Made by a program: the position numbers and the translations under genes
Shown here: positions 11,542 to 21,365 of the stretch, one piece after another
Layout of the letters: each line of letters begins with the position of its first letter
Numbering within the stretch: the stretch's first letter is position 1
Assembly: GCF_008843145.1 (NCBI RefSeq)
Contig: NZ_CP030265.1
Location: 2,404,001-2,468,000, forward strand
Direction of reading: 5' to 3'
Source: Skermanella pratensis
Lineage (GTDB): Bacteria; Pseudomonadota; Alphaproteobacteria; Azospirillales; Azospirillaceae
Length of the DNA stretch: 64,000 nucleotides
Notes under the pieces: model-generated
Databases searched by the model: none
Told to the model about the DNA's origin: nothing
The model's input: the letters and a program-made list of their open reading frames with translations, nothing else

Positions 11542-12519
11542 ATGCCTTCACATCCTGACCTTCCCGTGGTCGTGATCACGGGCGCTTCGAGCGGTATTGG
11601 ACGCGCGACAGCCCATGCCTTCGCCCGGAAGGGAGCGACCGTGGTCCTTGCCGCCCGGCGCGCGGAAATGCTGCGCGAGGTGGAGCGGGAATGTCTCGAC
11701 CTTGGCGGACGGGCGCTTGCGGTGCCGACCGATACGACCCGGGAGGATCAGGTCGGGAGGCTGGCGGAAATGGCGCTGGAGCATTTCGGCCGGATCGACG
11801 TCTGGTTCAACAATGCCGGAGTCGGCGTCTTCGGCCGCTTCGAGGATATTCCGTCCGACGTCTGGCGCCGGGTCATCGAGACGAACCTGTTCGGCTATGT
11901 CCATGGCGCCAAGGCCGCCATGCGCCAGTTCCGCGTCCAGGGCCACGGCGTACTGATCAACAACGCTTCCATCGTCGGCCGTCTGGCGAAGCCGGACTCC
12001 ACGGCCTACGCCACCAGCAAGTTCGCGGTCAGGGGCTTCTCCGAAGCCTTGAGACAGGAAGTGCTGGATCAGCATGGGATTCACATCTGCACCATCCTGC
12101 CGTCGGTGATCGACACGCCGTTCTTCCATCATGCCGCCAACTTCAGCCATCACCGTGTGCGCGCCGCTCCGCCGGTCTACACGCCGGAGAAAGTGGCACG
12201 GACGGTGGTCGGACTGGTCGAGCATCCGCGTGCCGAAGTAATCATCGGCGGGATCGGCAAGGTCGCCGCGATCCAGAAGCGGCTTGCTCCCTCCCTGATG
12301 ACCCGGATCAACGGCCGCGCGCTGAACTACGGGTTCCTGGCCGACGAGCCGAGCGACGAGACGACCGGAACGCTGTTCGAACCCATGCGGGACGGGCAGG
12401 GCGTCCGTGGCGGTTGGCGGAAGGTTTACAACAATGGCGGTGTCCCGCTGGCGGCTTTGACCCTCCTGGCGCTTCCGGTCGGACTTGCGTTCCTGCTGCG
12501 CAGTCGCCGGGTCTACTGA
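11542..12519 (+). CDS. SDR family oxidoreductase
   Basis: The 325-residue short-chain dehydrogenase has the NAD(P) motif TGASSGIG near residue 12, NNAGVGVFG, the catalytic Ser in INNASIVGRL and YATSKFAVRG supplying Tyr and Lys. The C-terminal 60 residues are an extension ending in a hydrophobic segment (ALTLLALPVGLAFLL), suggesting a membrane-anchored version. The substrate is unknown. The start at the Met preceded by AAGGG is preferred over an in-frame Met 23 codons upstream. Confidence 0.9.
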   Translation: MPSHPDLPVVVITGASSGIGRATAHAFARKGATVVLAARRAEMLREVERECLDLGGRALAVPTDTTREDQVGRLAEMALEHFGRIDVWFNNAGVGVFGRFEDIPSDVWRRVIETNLFGYVHGAKAAMRQFRVQGHGVLINNASIVGRLAKPDSTAYATSKFAVRGFSEALRQEVLDQHGIHICTILPSVIDTPFFHHAANFSHHRVRAAPPVYTPEKVARTVVGLVEHPRAEVIIGGIGKVAAIQKRLAPSLMTRINGRALNYGFLADEPSDETTGTLFEPMRDGQGVRGGWRKVYNNGGVPLAALTLLALPVGLAFLLRSRRVY

Positions 12520-12602
12520 AGGCGTGTCTCCCGATATCTGTTCAAATAATCTCTACGTGTGTTGGAGACGATCTGACGATTGCAGCTGTTGACGGTCCAT
12601 CG

Positions 12603-12632
12603 ATGCCCCGGTCGGGTACCCGACCGGGGCAT
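12603..12632. promoter_or_regulatory. perfect 30-bp palindrome upstream of the DUF2382 gene
   Basis: The 15-base arm ATGCCCCGGTCGGGT is repeated exactly as its reverse complement with no spacer, 37 bp before the ATG at 12670. No T-run follows, so it is a poor terminator for the SDR gene. It could be an operator or an mRNA 5' hairpin that ends just upstream of the ribosome binding site. Confidence 0.55.
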
Positions 12633-12669
12633 GGCAGGCATTCAACAATGCAGTACAAAGGACGCTGAA

Positions 12670-13494
12670 ATGGCTCAGTACACTATTGTGACCATGTTCC
12701 GGGATCGGGACGTTATTGGTACCGTGCAGCAGGAACTGCGCAATTCAGGCGTGGACCTGCATGATGCGCAGATGCTTGACGGCGCCCAGGGAGACGTAGA
12801 GAGCGAACTGGTTCGCCGCCGCGTCGATGGTGACGACGTCCGCCATTACATGCGCGGTGTCGAAAAGGGATATCCGCTGCTGGTCGGAACCGTTGACGAG
12901 GCGAACCTGCAGAGGACCGTGGACATCCTGGACAACCACGGCCCGGTCGACATGCGTGACGGCGCGGATCTTGACTCCGGTGCCGCCGATCTGTCGACGA
13001 ACCATACCGCCGGTACCGGACTTTCGTCTGCGGCAACCGGCCTGCGGGATGTCAACGAGAATGCCGGCACCGACCGCCGGACCGGGACTGCCGAGCAGGA
13101 GGAAGTGATCCCGATCGCGGAGGAGGAGCTGCGTGTCGGCAAGCGGGCGGTCGAGCGCGGTGGCGTCCGGGTCCGCAGCTACGTGGTCGAAACCCCGGTG
13201 GAGGAGTCCGTCAGGCTGCGCGACGAGACCGTCCATGTGGACCGCCGCAAGGTAGACCCGAACCGCCAGGCGACCGACGCCGATTTCCAGGAGCGGGTCG
13301 TTGAACTGCAGGAGACCGACGAGGAAGCGGTCGTGAGCAAGCAGACCCACATCACCGGAGAAGTGGTCGTCCGCAAGGATGTCGAGGAGCGGGAAAAGAC
13401 CATTTCGGATACGGTACGCCGCACCGAGGTGGACGTCGACAAGGGGACTGCGGGCCTGGACCGTACCGATCTCGACAAGGGACCCGTGCGCTAA
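12670..13494 (+). CDS. DUF2382 (YsnF/AvaK) stress-response protein
   Basis: The 274-residue protein has an N-terminal general-stress-type domain (MAQYTIVTMFRDRDVIGTVQ to about residue 95). An acidic Thr/Gly linker follows. The C-terminal DUF2382 domain (from about residue 140) has the hallmark IPIAEEELRVGKRAVERGGVR, RSYVVETPVEESVRLRDE and a VVSKQTHITGEVVVRKD strand. Proteins of this type are common in desiccation- and radiation-tolerant bacteria and resemble PRC-barrel repeats. The mechanism is unknown. The start has an AAAGGA site upstream. It is convergent with the histidine kinase gene. Confidence 0.88.
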   Translation: MAQYTIVTMFRDRDVIGTVQQELRNSGVDLHDAQMLDGAQGDVESELVRRRVDGDDVRHYMRGVEKGYPLLVGTVDEANLQRTVDILDNHGPVDMRDGADLDSGAADLSTNHTAGTGLSSAATGLRDVNENAGTDRRTGTAEQEEVIPIAEEELRVGKRAVERGGVRVRSYVVETPVEESVRLRDETVHVDRRKVDPNRQATDADFQERVVELQETDEEAVVSKQTHITGEVVVRKDVEEREKTISDTVRRTEVDVDKGTAGLDRTDLDKGPVR

Positions 13495-13519
13495 CGGTCT
13501 TCAGGCTGGCGTTGTCTGC

Positions 13520-14929
13520 TTACGGCGGAGGCTTCGACACCTCCGCCGTATCCACGGGGACCGTGATCGCGAACATCGATCCATGGTCGGGGCGGGAGCA
13601 GACCGTCACCGGGTGGTCGAGCAGGGCCGCCGTCCGGCGGACGATGGAGAGGCCCAGGCCGACGCCGCGGAAATCCGTCTGCTCCACCTGATCGATGCGT
13701 CGGAATTCCTCGAAGATGTCGTCCAAGCGGTCGGCTGGAATGCCGATGCCGGTATCCCAGACCTCGATGCGGATGTGCTTGCCCCGCCGGCGGCAGGCGA
13801 GCAGGATCTTTCCCTCGGCGGTATAGCGCACCGCATTCGCCAGCAGGTTGGCGATGATCTGGTGCAGCAGCACGGGATCGCTGCGGATCATGCCGTCGCA
13901 GCGGCGGACCGTAAGCGTCAAGCCGCGGTTTCCGGCGAGGGGGCGGAACTCTTCGCCCAGCCCTTCCAGCAGACCGTCCACGGAGAAGCTCTCGGGGCGG
14001 ACCTGGACCGCTCCGGTCTCCAACCTGGACAAGTCGAGCAGTCCGACCAGCATCCGTTCGCCGGACTGGTGAGCCTTCATCAGGTTGCGCACCAATTCAT
14101 GGTTGGAGGTTCCGGCGAGCCGCGCGTCTAGCAGGTCGATGAACAGCCGCATGGCCTGGAACGGCTGCCCCATGTCATGGCTGGCGGCGGCTAGAAACCG
14201 GGTCTTGGCTTGGTTGGCGTGGTCGGCTTCGTCACGGGCGATCCTGAGGTCGGCCGTCCGCTGCTCGACCTGGCGTTCCAGGTTGCCCAGCACGGTGGAA
14301 AGTTCTTCAGCGAGTTGGATCTTGTCGAGCTTCAGCAGCAGCATCTCGCGTATCCACCGGTTCAGCTTCCAGGCCGCGGTCCACAGGCCGCCGGTAAACA
14401 CCAGGCCGAGCGCGGCCATGCCGAGATAAACGGGGCTGCCTTCCAGCCCCAGGCGGACGACCAGTGGCAGCATGCAGGGCAGCAGGAATGCCGTGACGAC
14501 CGGCATCAGCGGGGACAGCGTGGCGACCGATCCGGCGGCCATGCCGCCCAGCACGAAGGCGACGAACATGCGGTAGATCAGGGGATCGGGCATGAGCAGG
14601 ACCAGCCCGACGCCCCAGATGAGACCCGACACGCCGGACCCCACGGCGAGCCTGGCGATCATGCGGTTTGGGTCAAGGCGCTTGATCGGACTGCCGCTCA
14701 GCCATTTCAAATGCACGAAACGGATCCCGGTCAGCCCGATCAGCAGGCCCGCCCAGAGAACGGCATGGTTGATCCGCACGGCGGGGGCGAGGACCATCAC
14801 GGTCAGGACAGGATTGGCCAGGTTCGCGACCAGAACCAGGGGAAGTTGCTTTACAACCAGCGAAACCTGCTCGCTACGGACATCGAAAGGCCGGCTCTTC
14901 CGGTCCGCACCCTCACTGGCCTGTCCCAT
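13520..14929 (-). CDS. membrane sensor histidine kinase (orphan)
   Basis: About 469 residues. Residues 25-190 hold about six hydrophobic segments and no large periplasmic loop. A coiled linker (residues 200-240) leads to the dimerisation domain with phospho-acceptor His251 in AAASHDMGQPFQAM. The ATPase domain has HQIIANLLANAVRYT (N box), VWDTGIGIP (G1) and GVGLGLSIV (G2). No response-regulator gene is adjacent, so the partner is elsewhere. The H-box HDMGQP resembles that of hybrid kinases, but no receiver domain is fused. The start at the Met at 14929 is tentative; a TTG lies 14 codons upstream. Confidence 0.88.
   Translation of the reverse strand: MGQASEGADRKSRPFDVRSEQVSLVVKQLPLVLVANLANPVLTVMVLAPAVRINHAVLWAGLLIGLTGIRFVHLKWLSGSPIKRLDPNRMIARLAVGSGVSGLIWGVGLVLLMPDPLIYRMFVAFVLGGMAAGSVATLSPLMPVVTAFLLPCMLPLVVRLGLEGSPVYLGMAALGLVFTGGLWTAAWKLNRWIREMLLLKLDKIQLAEELSTVLGNLERQVEQRTADLRIARDEADHANQAKTRFLAAASHDMGQPFQAMRLFIDLLDARLAGTSNHELVRNLMKAHQSGERMLVGLLDLSRLETGAVQVRPESFSVDGLLEGLGEEFRPLAGNRGLTLTVRRCDGMIRSDPVLLHQIIANLLANAVRYTAEGKILLACRRRGKHIRIEVWDTGIGIPADRLDDIFEEFRRIDQVEQTDFRGVGLGLSIVRRTAALLDHPVTVCSRPDHGSMFAITVPVDTAEVSKPPP
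13522..13551. terminator. probable bidirectional terminator hairpin
   Basis: An 11-bp perfect stem (TACGGCGGAGG with its reverse complement) and an 8-base loop lie between convergent genes, starting 27 bp after the DUF2382 stop. It overlaps the last codons of the histidine kinase. There is no T-run, so confidence is moderate. Confidence 0.5.
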
Positions 14930-15075
14930 TGCGCCGCTGCCCCGCTCGTGACATCGGCGCGTATCATACAATGCCGCATTTTTGCCGGGATCTGATTTTT
15001 TGACAAAATCGGATCATCGGTGAATTAGTCGGCCTTGCGGTCGAGAAGCCACCCAATGGGGGAGGCACGATACCC

Positions 15076-15774
15076 TCACGGCGGAGACTGCTCGGTCGCT
15101 GTCGTCGGAGCGGCGCGCCGGCCGTTCCATTCCGCCAAGCGAACCACCTTGCGGCCTTCGTCGGGCACGATGCCGTCCGCCATATCCTCCATGCCGGCGA
15201 CGACCGCGCCCATGGTTTCCGAAACGCTCGCGGCCAGTTCGTTGATGTCCCTGATGTGGTCGCCGATCTCGGCCATGGATTTCCCGGTTTCGCCGGCGAT
15301 GCTCCGGGCCGCCGTGGCCGCGTTCGCGAAACCTTTGCCGGACTGGGCGAACCGGGCGGCCGCGATCATGCTGTCCAGGGCCAGGAGGTTGGTTCGCACG
15401 GCGATGTCCTGGGTCGCCTGGGTCGCCTTGGCGATCCGGCAAAGGCTGCTGTTCAGGGCGCGGAGCGTGTTTCTGACCCGTTCGCGGAGGTCGCCGATAC
15501 GGTCGAGGGCCGGTTTGACCGAAGCGATGGAGGCCGGACCCGCCGGCTGGGCGGCTTCGGCCAGGGACGCCGGCCGGCCAAACCTCCGGCGGTGGGCGAT
15601 CCGGGCGGCAGAAAAGCCGATGCATGCCAGGACGGCCGTGCCGCCGAGCGATGCGGCCGCCGCCGTCCCGTAAGGCACTTCGCCGAGGACCAGGACGCCG
15701 CCGAAGACCAGCCAGGCAGCGCTCCAGACCAACCCTTGCCACCAGGGCGCCCCGAAGGCGCCTTTCATGCGCAT
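15076..15774 (-). CDS. short methyl-accepting chemotaxis-like protein
   Basis: The 232-residue protein starts with two hydrophobic helices (WWQGLVWSAAWLVFGGVLVLG and AAAASLGGTAVLACIGFSAA) that nearly abut, leaving almost no sensor loop. The C-terminal helix keeps the core of the MCP signalling hairpin (RTNLLALDSMIAAARFAQSGKGF then AARSIAGETGKS), but key consensus positions differ and the domain is much shorter than usual. It may signal inside a larger array or to a non-chemotaxis system. The start at 15774 has GGAGG six bases upstream. Confidence 0.7.
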   Translation of the reverse strand: MRMKGAFGAPWWQGLVWSAAWLVFGGVLVLGEVPYGTAAAASLGGTAVLACIGFSAARIAHRRRFGRPASLAEAAQPAGPASIASVKPALDRIGDLRERVRNTLRALNSSLCRIAKATQATQDIAVRTNLLALDSMIAAARFAQSGKGFANAATAARSIAGETGKSMAEIGDHIRDINELAASVSETMGAVVAGMEDMADGIVPDEGRKVVRLAEWNGRRAAPTTATEQSPP

Positions 15775-15983
15775 CGCGATCCTCCGTCCGTCGGTGCCAA
15801 GCGCCGCGAGGTACGCGCCGCCCGATCCTGCGGACCCGGGTCCGCACATGCCCGAGAGTGTATCGCATTCCGACTCTTAAGGAGTACCTATTCAGGGACA
15901 TATGGCGCCAGTGACCAATGGCGGTCATCGGTCGATCTGCTTTGTTCGCGCCGCCTAGACGTCAAGGAGGCGCGTCCGACCCT

Positions 15984-16079
15984 TCCGGCGCTTTGATCGA
16001 GTACGGCGTGACGGAAGACCTGTTCACCGCGCCCAAGCAGAAGCACGCCGAGGAACAGGTGACCGGCCGGTTCGGCTGA
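15984..16079 (+). pseudogene. C-terminal remnant of a phosphate ABC transporter ATPase (PstB)
   Basis: The frame reads ALIEYGVTEDLFTAPKQKHA followed by EEQVTGRFG and a stop at 16077-16079. This is the diagnostic C-terminus of PstB (family form GELIEY..T..IFT.P....TEDYITGRFG). Just upstream, text resembling the preceding PstB residues is collapsed, and nothing upstream resembles the ATPase core. It has no start or ribosome binding site of its own. It sits in the 314-bp gap between the MCP-like gene and the σ54 activator, which holds no other gene. Confidence 0.75.
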
Positions 16080-16088
16080 ATCGGCGCG

Positions 16089-18014
<1,926 letters not shown>

Positions 18015-18167
18015 CTTCCCCCCAATCCGTGACGCCGGTTTTCCGGCCTTCCCGTCTTCGGGTCAGGCTACCTCAATAAATAAATTGAGGCTAGAGCATG
18101 AACGGAGCTTAGAAGCAATGCTCGTAAAACCATTTTCTTGTGCGGCGCAATATAAGGGATCCCTGTT

Positions 18168-18207
18168 TGTGACGAATGCTGTGTGACACGTGTAACGATG
18201 TGTGACG
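18168..18207. promoter_or_regulatory. candidate upstream activator sites for the AcoR-like regulator
   Basis: Four related heptamers, TGTGACG (18168), TGTGACA (18182), TGTAACG (18191) and TGTGACG (18201), lie 45-85 bp upstream of the -24 element. The middle pair forms the near-palindrome GTGACACGTGTAAC at 18183-18196. They resemble the half-site of the palindrome upstream of acoA (TGCGACA). Assignment to this regulator is inference. Confidence 0.5.
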
Positions 18208-18249
18208 CCGAGGCCCTGCCGAACCTGGAGTTTTCCTGCTCGACCGGAT

Positions 18250-18265
18250 TGGCACGCCCATTGCT
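18250..18265 (+). promoter_or_regulatory. σ54 (-24/-12) promoter of the Rieske/PQQ-dehydrogenase unit
   Basis: TGGCACG-N4-TTGCT matches the σ54 consensus at every conserved position, with correct GG-to-GC spacing. Transcription should start about 12 bases after 18264, leaving a leader of about 120 bases before the GTG at 18395. Confidence 0.9.
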
Positions 18266-18394
18266 GCTGCATCTCCCGCATCACTCGATGTGACGGTCCG
18301 ACGTCTCCTCCTTACGGTGCGGCGCAACCGGCGCCGCACCGATTTCCCGGTCGGGGGCGGGCCGTCCGAAAAAGGATACAGGGGAAACTGCCAC

Positions 18395-18994
18395 GTGGAT
18401 CATCAGGAGCCTGAAGTCGATATCGAGCGCCGGACCGTCCTGAAGGCGGCGCTGTGCGCCGGAGTGGCGCTTCATCTGGCGCCAATGGCCGGACCGGCGG
18501 AAGCCATGGCCCAGGGAGACCCGCGCAAGTCGAGGCCCCAGGCGGGCGACCGGCTGGTGTTCGCCTCCGGCGGGCGCAAGGGCGAGCCGATCGCGGACAA
18601 GGATATCCAGCAAGGTCATCAGCAGGTCATGGCCTATAGCCTGGACCCCGCGTCGGAAACGGTCCGCGACGGCTCGCGGCTCAACAAGGTGATGCTGATC
18701 CGGCTCGATCCGGCCGATCTGGACGAGGAGACCCGCAAGCACGCCGCCGACGGCATCGTCGCCTTCTCCGCCGTTTGCAGCCATGCCGGCTGCGACGTTT
18801 CCGGCTGGCACGGGGAGGAGAGGATCCTCGAATGCCCGTGCCACCATTCCAAGTTCGACCCGCGCGCCGGCGGCAAGGTGGTCGGCGGCCCCGCGCCCCG
18901 CCGCCTGGCGCTCCTGCCGCTGGAGAACGGCCCCGAGGGGCTGGTCGTGGCGGCCGGGTTCATCGGCAAGGTCGGCGCCGCGACGTCGGCCTGA
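18395..18994 (+). CDS. Tat-exported Rieske [2Fe-2S] protein
   Basis: The 199-residue protein begins with a twin-arginine signal (ERRTVLKAALCAGVALHLAP). The Rieske fold has box 1 CSHAGC (ligands Cys128 and His130) and box 2 CPCHHS (ligands Cys147 and His150). Cys133 and Cys149 form the structural disulfide, so all six key residues are kept and a fairly high potential is expected. The start is a GTG after AGGGG; an upstream ATG at 18290 would spoil the signal peptide and lies close to the transcription start. It is first in the σ54 unit, 42 bp before the PQQ dehydrogenase, so it probably takes electrons from that enzyme or passes them on in the periplasm. The pairing is inference. Confidence 0.88.
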   Translation: MDHQEPEVDIERRTVLKAALCAGVALHLAPMAGPAEAMAQGDPRKSRPQAGDRLVFASGGRKGEPIADKDIQQGHQQVMAYSLDPASETVRDGSRLNKVMLIRLDPADLDEETRKHAADGIVAFSAVCSHAGCDVSGWHGEERILECPCHHSKFDPRAGGKVVGGPAPRRLALLPLENGPEGLVVAAGFIGKVGAATSA

Positions 18995-19036
18995 AGGCAA
19001 GCAACTCAACGAAAAACAATCTTTGGGGAGGAAATC

Positions 19037-20764
19037 ATGGACAAGGGATCGTTGGCGAGAGGCATCGCCGCGGTGGCGCTGATGCTGGGTTCGGTGCCCG
19101 CGTTGGCGGCCGGCCCGCTGGACAACTATGCGCCGGTCACCCAGGAGCGGTTGGAGAAACCGGAGGATGGCAACTGGCTGCAATACCGCCGGACCTACGA
19201 CAGCTGGGGCTACAGCCCGCTGTCCCAGGTGAACGCCGGCAACGTCAAGGACATGGTGCCGGTCTGGAGCTTCTCGACCGGCGTGAACGAGGGACACCAG
19301 GCGCCGCCGGTGGTCAACAACGGCGTCATGTTCATCACCACGCCCCAGGCGCAGGTGATAGCGCTGGACGCCAAGACCGGGGACCTGCTGTGGCGCTACA
19401 AGCGCGAGTTGCCGGAGGATCTGACCCAGCTCCACCCGACCAACCGGGGCGTGGCGCTGCTGGGCGACAAGGTCTATGTCGGCACGGTGGATGCCTTCAT
19501 CGTGGCGCTGGACGCCAAGACCGGAAAGCTGGTGTGGGAGCAGCCGGTCGAGGATTACCAGAAGGGCTACTACATCACCATGGCGCCGCTGGCCGCCAAG
19601 GGGAAGGTTATGGTCGGCATGTCCGGCGGCGAGTTCGGCATCCGGGGTTTCCTGGCGGCGTTCGACGCGGAGACGGGCAAGCCCGCCTGGAAGACCAGCA
19701 CCATTCCGGGACCGGGCGAGCCGGGGCACGAGACCTGGGCGGGCGAGACCTGGAAGACCGGCGGCGCCCCGGTCTGGATCACCGGCAGCTACGACCCGGC
19801 CACGGGCCTGTCCTACTGGGGGACCGGCAACGCGGCGCCCTGGATGGCCGACCAGCGGGCGGGGGACAACAAGTGGGCGAACTCCGTCGTCGCGATCGAT
19901 GTCCAGACCGGCAAGATGAAGTCGGCCCACCAGTACCATTGGAACGAGGCGTGGGACTGGGACGAGGTCGCGGCCCCGATCCTGGTCGACGTGCAGCGGG
20001 ACGGCCGGACCTACAAGAGCCTCGTCCATGCCGGCCGCAACGGCTATCTGTGGATCCTGGAAAGGTCGGGGGACGAGATCAAGTTCGTCGACGCCAAGCC
20101 CTTCGTCCGGCAGAACGTGTTCAAGAGCCTGGATCCCAAGACCGGGCGGCCGACCTATGACGAGACCAAGGTTCCGGGCACCGGCAAGCGGGCGGACTTC
20201 TGCCCCTCGCTGTGGGGCGGCAAGGACTGGCCGCCGGTGGCCTACAACCCGCAGACCCGGCTGATGTATATCCCGGCCAACGAGAACCTGTGCGGCTATC
20301 TGGAAGGCAAGCAGACCGAGTACGAGCCCGGCCAGCTCTATATCGGCGTCGCCATCTCCGACATCGGCATGACAGTCCATCCCGGCGCCGACCATATCGG
20401 CGAGCTTCAGGCCTGGAACCTGGATACCGGGCAGAAGGTCTGGACCCAGAAATTCGACAAGTCGCAGAACTGGGGGCCGGTGCTGACGACAGGCGGCGGC
20501 CTGGTCTTCATGGGCGGCACCAACGACCGCTTCTTCCGGGCGTTCGACGCCAAGACCGGCGACAAGCTGTGGGAGACGCGGACGAACTCCGGCGTGACGG
20601 GAGTGCCGGTATCTTACGAGGTCGACGGAGTGCAGTACGTCGCCGTCCAATCCGGCTGGGGCGTCGATGCCCAGCGCAAGCAGGAAAAGCTGGCCCAGCT
20701 CGGCTATGCGACGCTGGACGTGCCCCAGGGCGGCGTCGTCTGGGTCTACGCGCTTCGCAAGTAG
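19037..20764 (+). CDS. periplasmic PQQ-dependent alcohol dehydrogenase (methanol/ethanol family)
   Basis: The 575-residue protein has a cleavable signal peptide (ending PALAA) and then repeated β-propeller W-motifs such as ALDAKTGDLLWRY, ALDAKTGKLVWEQ and AFDAKTGDKLWETR. The catalytic Asp is Asp307 within WDWDEV. Asp309 two residues later is the extra acid that coordinates a lanthanide in XoxF/PedH-type enzymes, and the metal-ligand Asn region YWGTGNAAPW is present. Only two cysteines exist and they are not adjacent, so the vicinal disulfide typical of the family is absent. It oxidises an alcohol or aldehyde in the periplasm. No cytochrome c gene is adjacent; the Rieske gene precedes it instead. 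Confidence 0.92.
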   Translation: MDKGSLARGIAAVALMLGSVPALAAGPLDNYAPVTQERLEKPEDGNWLQYRRTYDSWGYSPLSQVNAGNVKDMVPVWSFSTGVNEGHQAPPVVNNGVMFITTPQAQVIALDAKTGDLLWRYKRELPEDLTQLHPTNRGVALLGDKVYVGTVDAFIVALDAKTGKLVWEQPVEDYQKGYYITMAPLAAKGKVMVGMSGGEFGIRGFLAAFDAETGKPAWKTSTIPGPGEPGHETWAGETWKTGGAPVWITGSYDPATGLSYWGTGNAAPWMADQRAGDNKWANSVVAIDVQTGKMKSAHQYHWNEAWDWDEVAAPILVDVQRDGRTYKSLVHAGRNGYLWILERSGDEIKFVDAKPFVRQNVFKSLDPKTGRPTYDETKVPGTGKRADFCPSLWGGKDWPPVAYNPQTRLMYIPANENLCGYLEGKQTEYEPGQLYIGVAISDIGMTVHPGADHIGELQAWNLDTGQKVWTQKFDKSQNWGPVLTTGGGLVFMGGTNDRFFRAFDAKTGDKLWETRTNSGVTGVPVSYEVDGVQYVAVQSGWGVDAQRKQEKLAQLGYATLDVPQGGVVWVYALRK

Positions 20765-20773
20765 ATCCGGGAG

Positions 20774-21058
20774 ATGCTTCGGCTTCGATCGGTGCCGGGA
20801 GATCCGCCGTCGCGCTGGTCGGCCGAGATCGTGGAAGGCTGCGGGGAATTCCGCAGCCTTCTGCTCGGGACCGGACGGGACCGCCGCTACATCATCGACT
20901 TCTGCGTGGTCGCGGACCGGCCAATGATGCTGATCAGCCTGACGGACGGGACACCGGAGGCCGCGGTCTACATCGAAGCCGGCAGGGTCATCCTGGAGGA
21001 CCGGTGCCGGCACGCCGCCGTGGTGGAGGACGGGATGTTGCGGGAGGAGGGCGGGTAG
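20774..21058 (+). CDS. small protein of unknown function (94 aa)
   Basis: The start lies 9 bp after the dehydrogenase stop, with GGGAG just upstream, so it is probably the last gene of the σ54 unit. The protein is soluble, with alternating β-type segments (RYIIDFCVVADRPMMLISLTD) and an acidic tail. No signal peptide, membrane segment or known motif is seen. Its coupling to the dehydrogenase is the only clue to function. Confidence 0.6.
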   Translation: MLRLRSVPGDPPSRWSAEIVEGCGEFRSLLLGTGRDRRYIIDFCVVADRPMMLISLTDGTPEAAVYIEAGRVILEDRCRHAAVVEDGMLREEGG

Positions 21059-21153
21059 AGGCGTTTCGATGGCCCTGCCGGGGCGCTCTCCCGCAACAAG
21101 CGGCTTGACGTGGCCTCCGGATGTGCGAACCTTTCCGTCATCTGCAAACAACG

Positions 21154-21168
21154 GAAAGGAGGTGATCC
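21154..21168 (+). promoter_or_regulatory. exceptionally long Shine-Dalgarno sequence
   Basis: GAAAGGAGGTGATCC is a 15-base perfect complement to the conserved 3' end of bacterial 16S rRNA, with the GGAGG core seven bases before the ATG at 21170. It fixes the start of the small gene that follows. Confidence 0.85.
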
Positions 21169-21169
21169 A

Positions 21170-21340
21170 ATGTCTCATGGAGCAAAGCCGGTCATTGCCG
21201 TGCTGTTCGGCATCTCGGCTCTTCTGACGGCTGGGGTCGCCAGCGCCTGCCCTTCGCATACGACCCACTCCGCTCAGGCCCCGGCCAGCGACACCGTCGC
21301 CGACCAGGCCAAGAAAGTGCAGAGCGAGACACGCGGCTGA
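21170..21340 (+). CDS. small secreted protein (56 aa)
   Basis: The protein consists of a signal peptide (KPVIAVLFGISALLTAGVASA, with AxA cleavage) and a mature part of only about 30 residues rich in Ser, Thr, Ala and His (CPSHTTHSAQAP, then DTVADQAKKVQSET). A cysteine directly after the cleavage site might make it a lipoprotein, though the -3 residue is Ala rather than Leu. The start is set by the 15-base ribosome binding site. It has its own terminator at 21366. Function unknown; high translation is likely. Confidence 0.75.
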   Translation: MSHGAKPVIAVLFGISALLTAGVASACPSHTTHSAQAPASDTVADQAKKVQSETRG

Positions 21341-21365
21341 CGACCGGCTGCACCATGGTAGGAAG

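Noticed and set aside
18281-21268. Very long minus-strand frame (995 codons) opposite the Rieske/PQQ genes
   Set aside because: It is the antisense shadow of high-GC coding sequence; the plus strand has signal peptides, Rieske ligands and propeller motifs, and the shadow has none.
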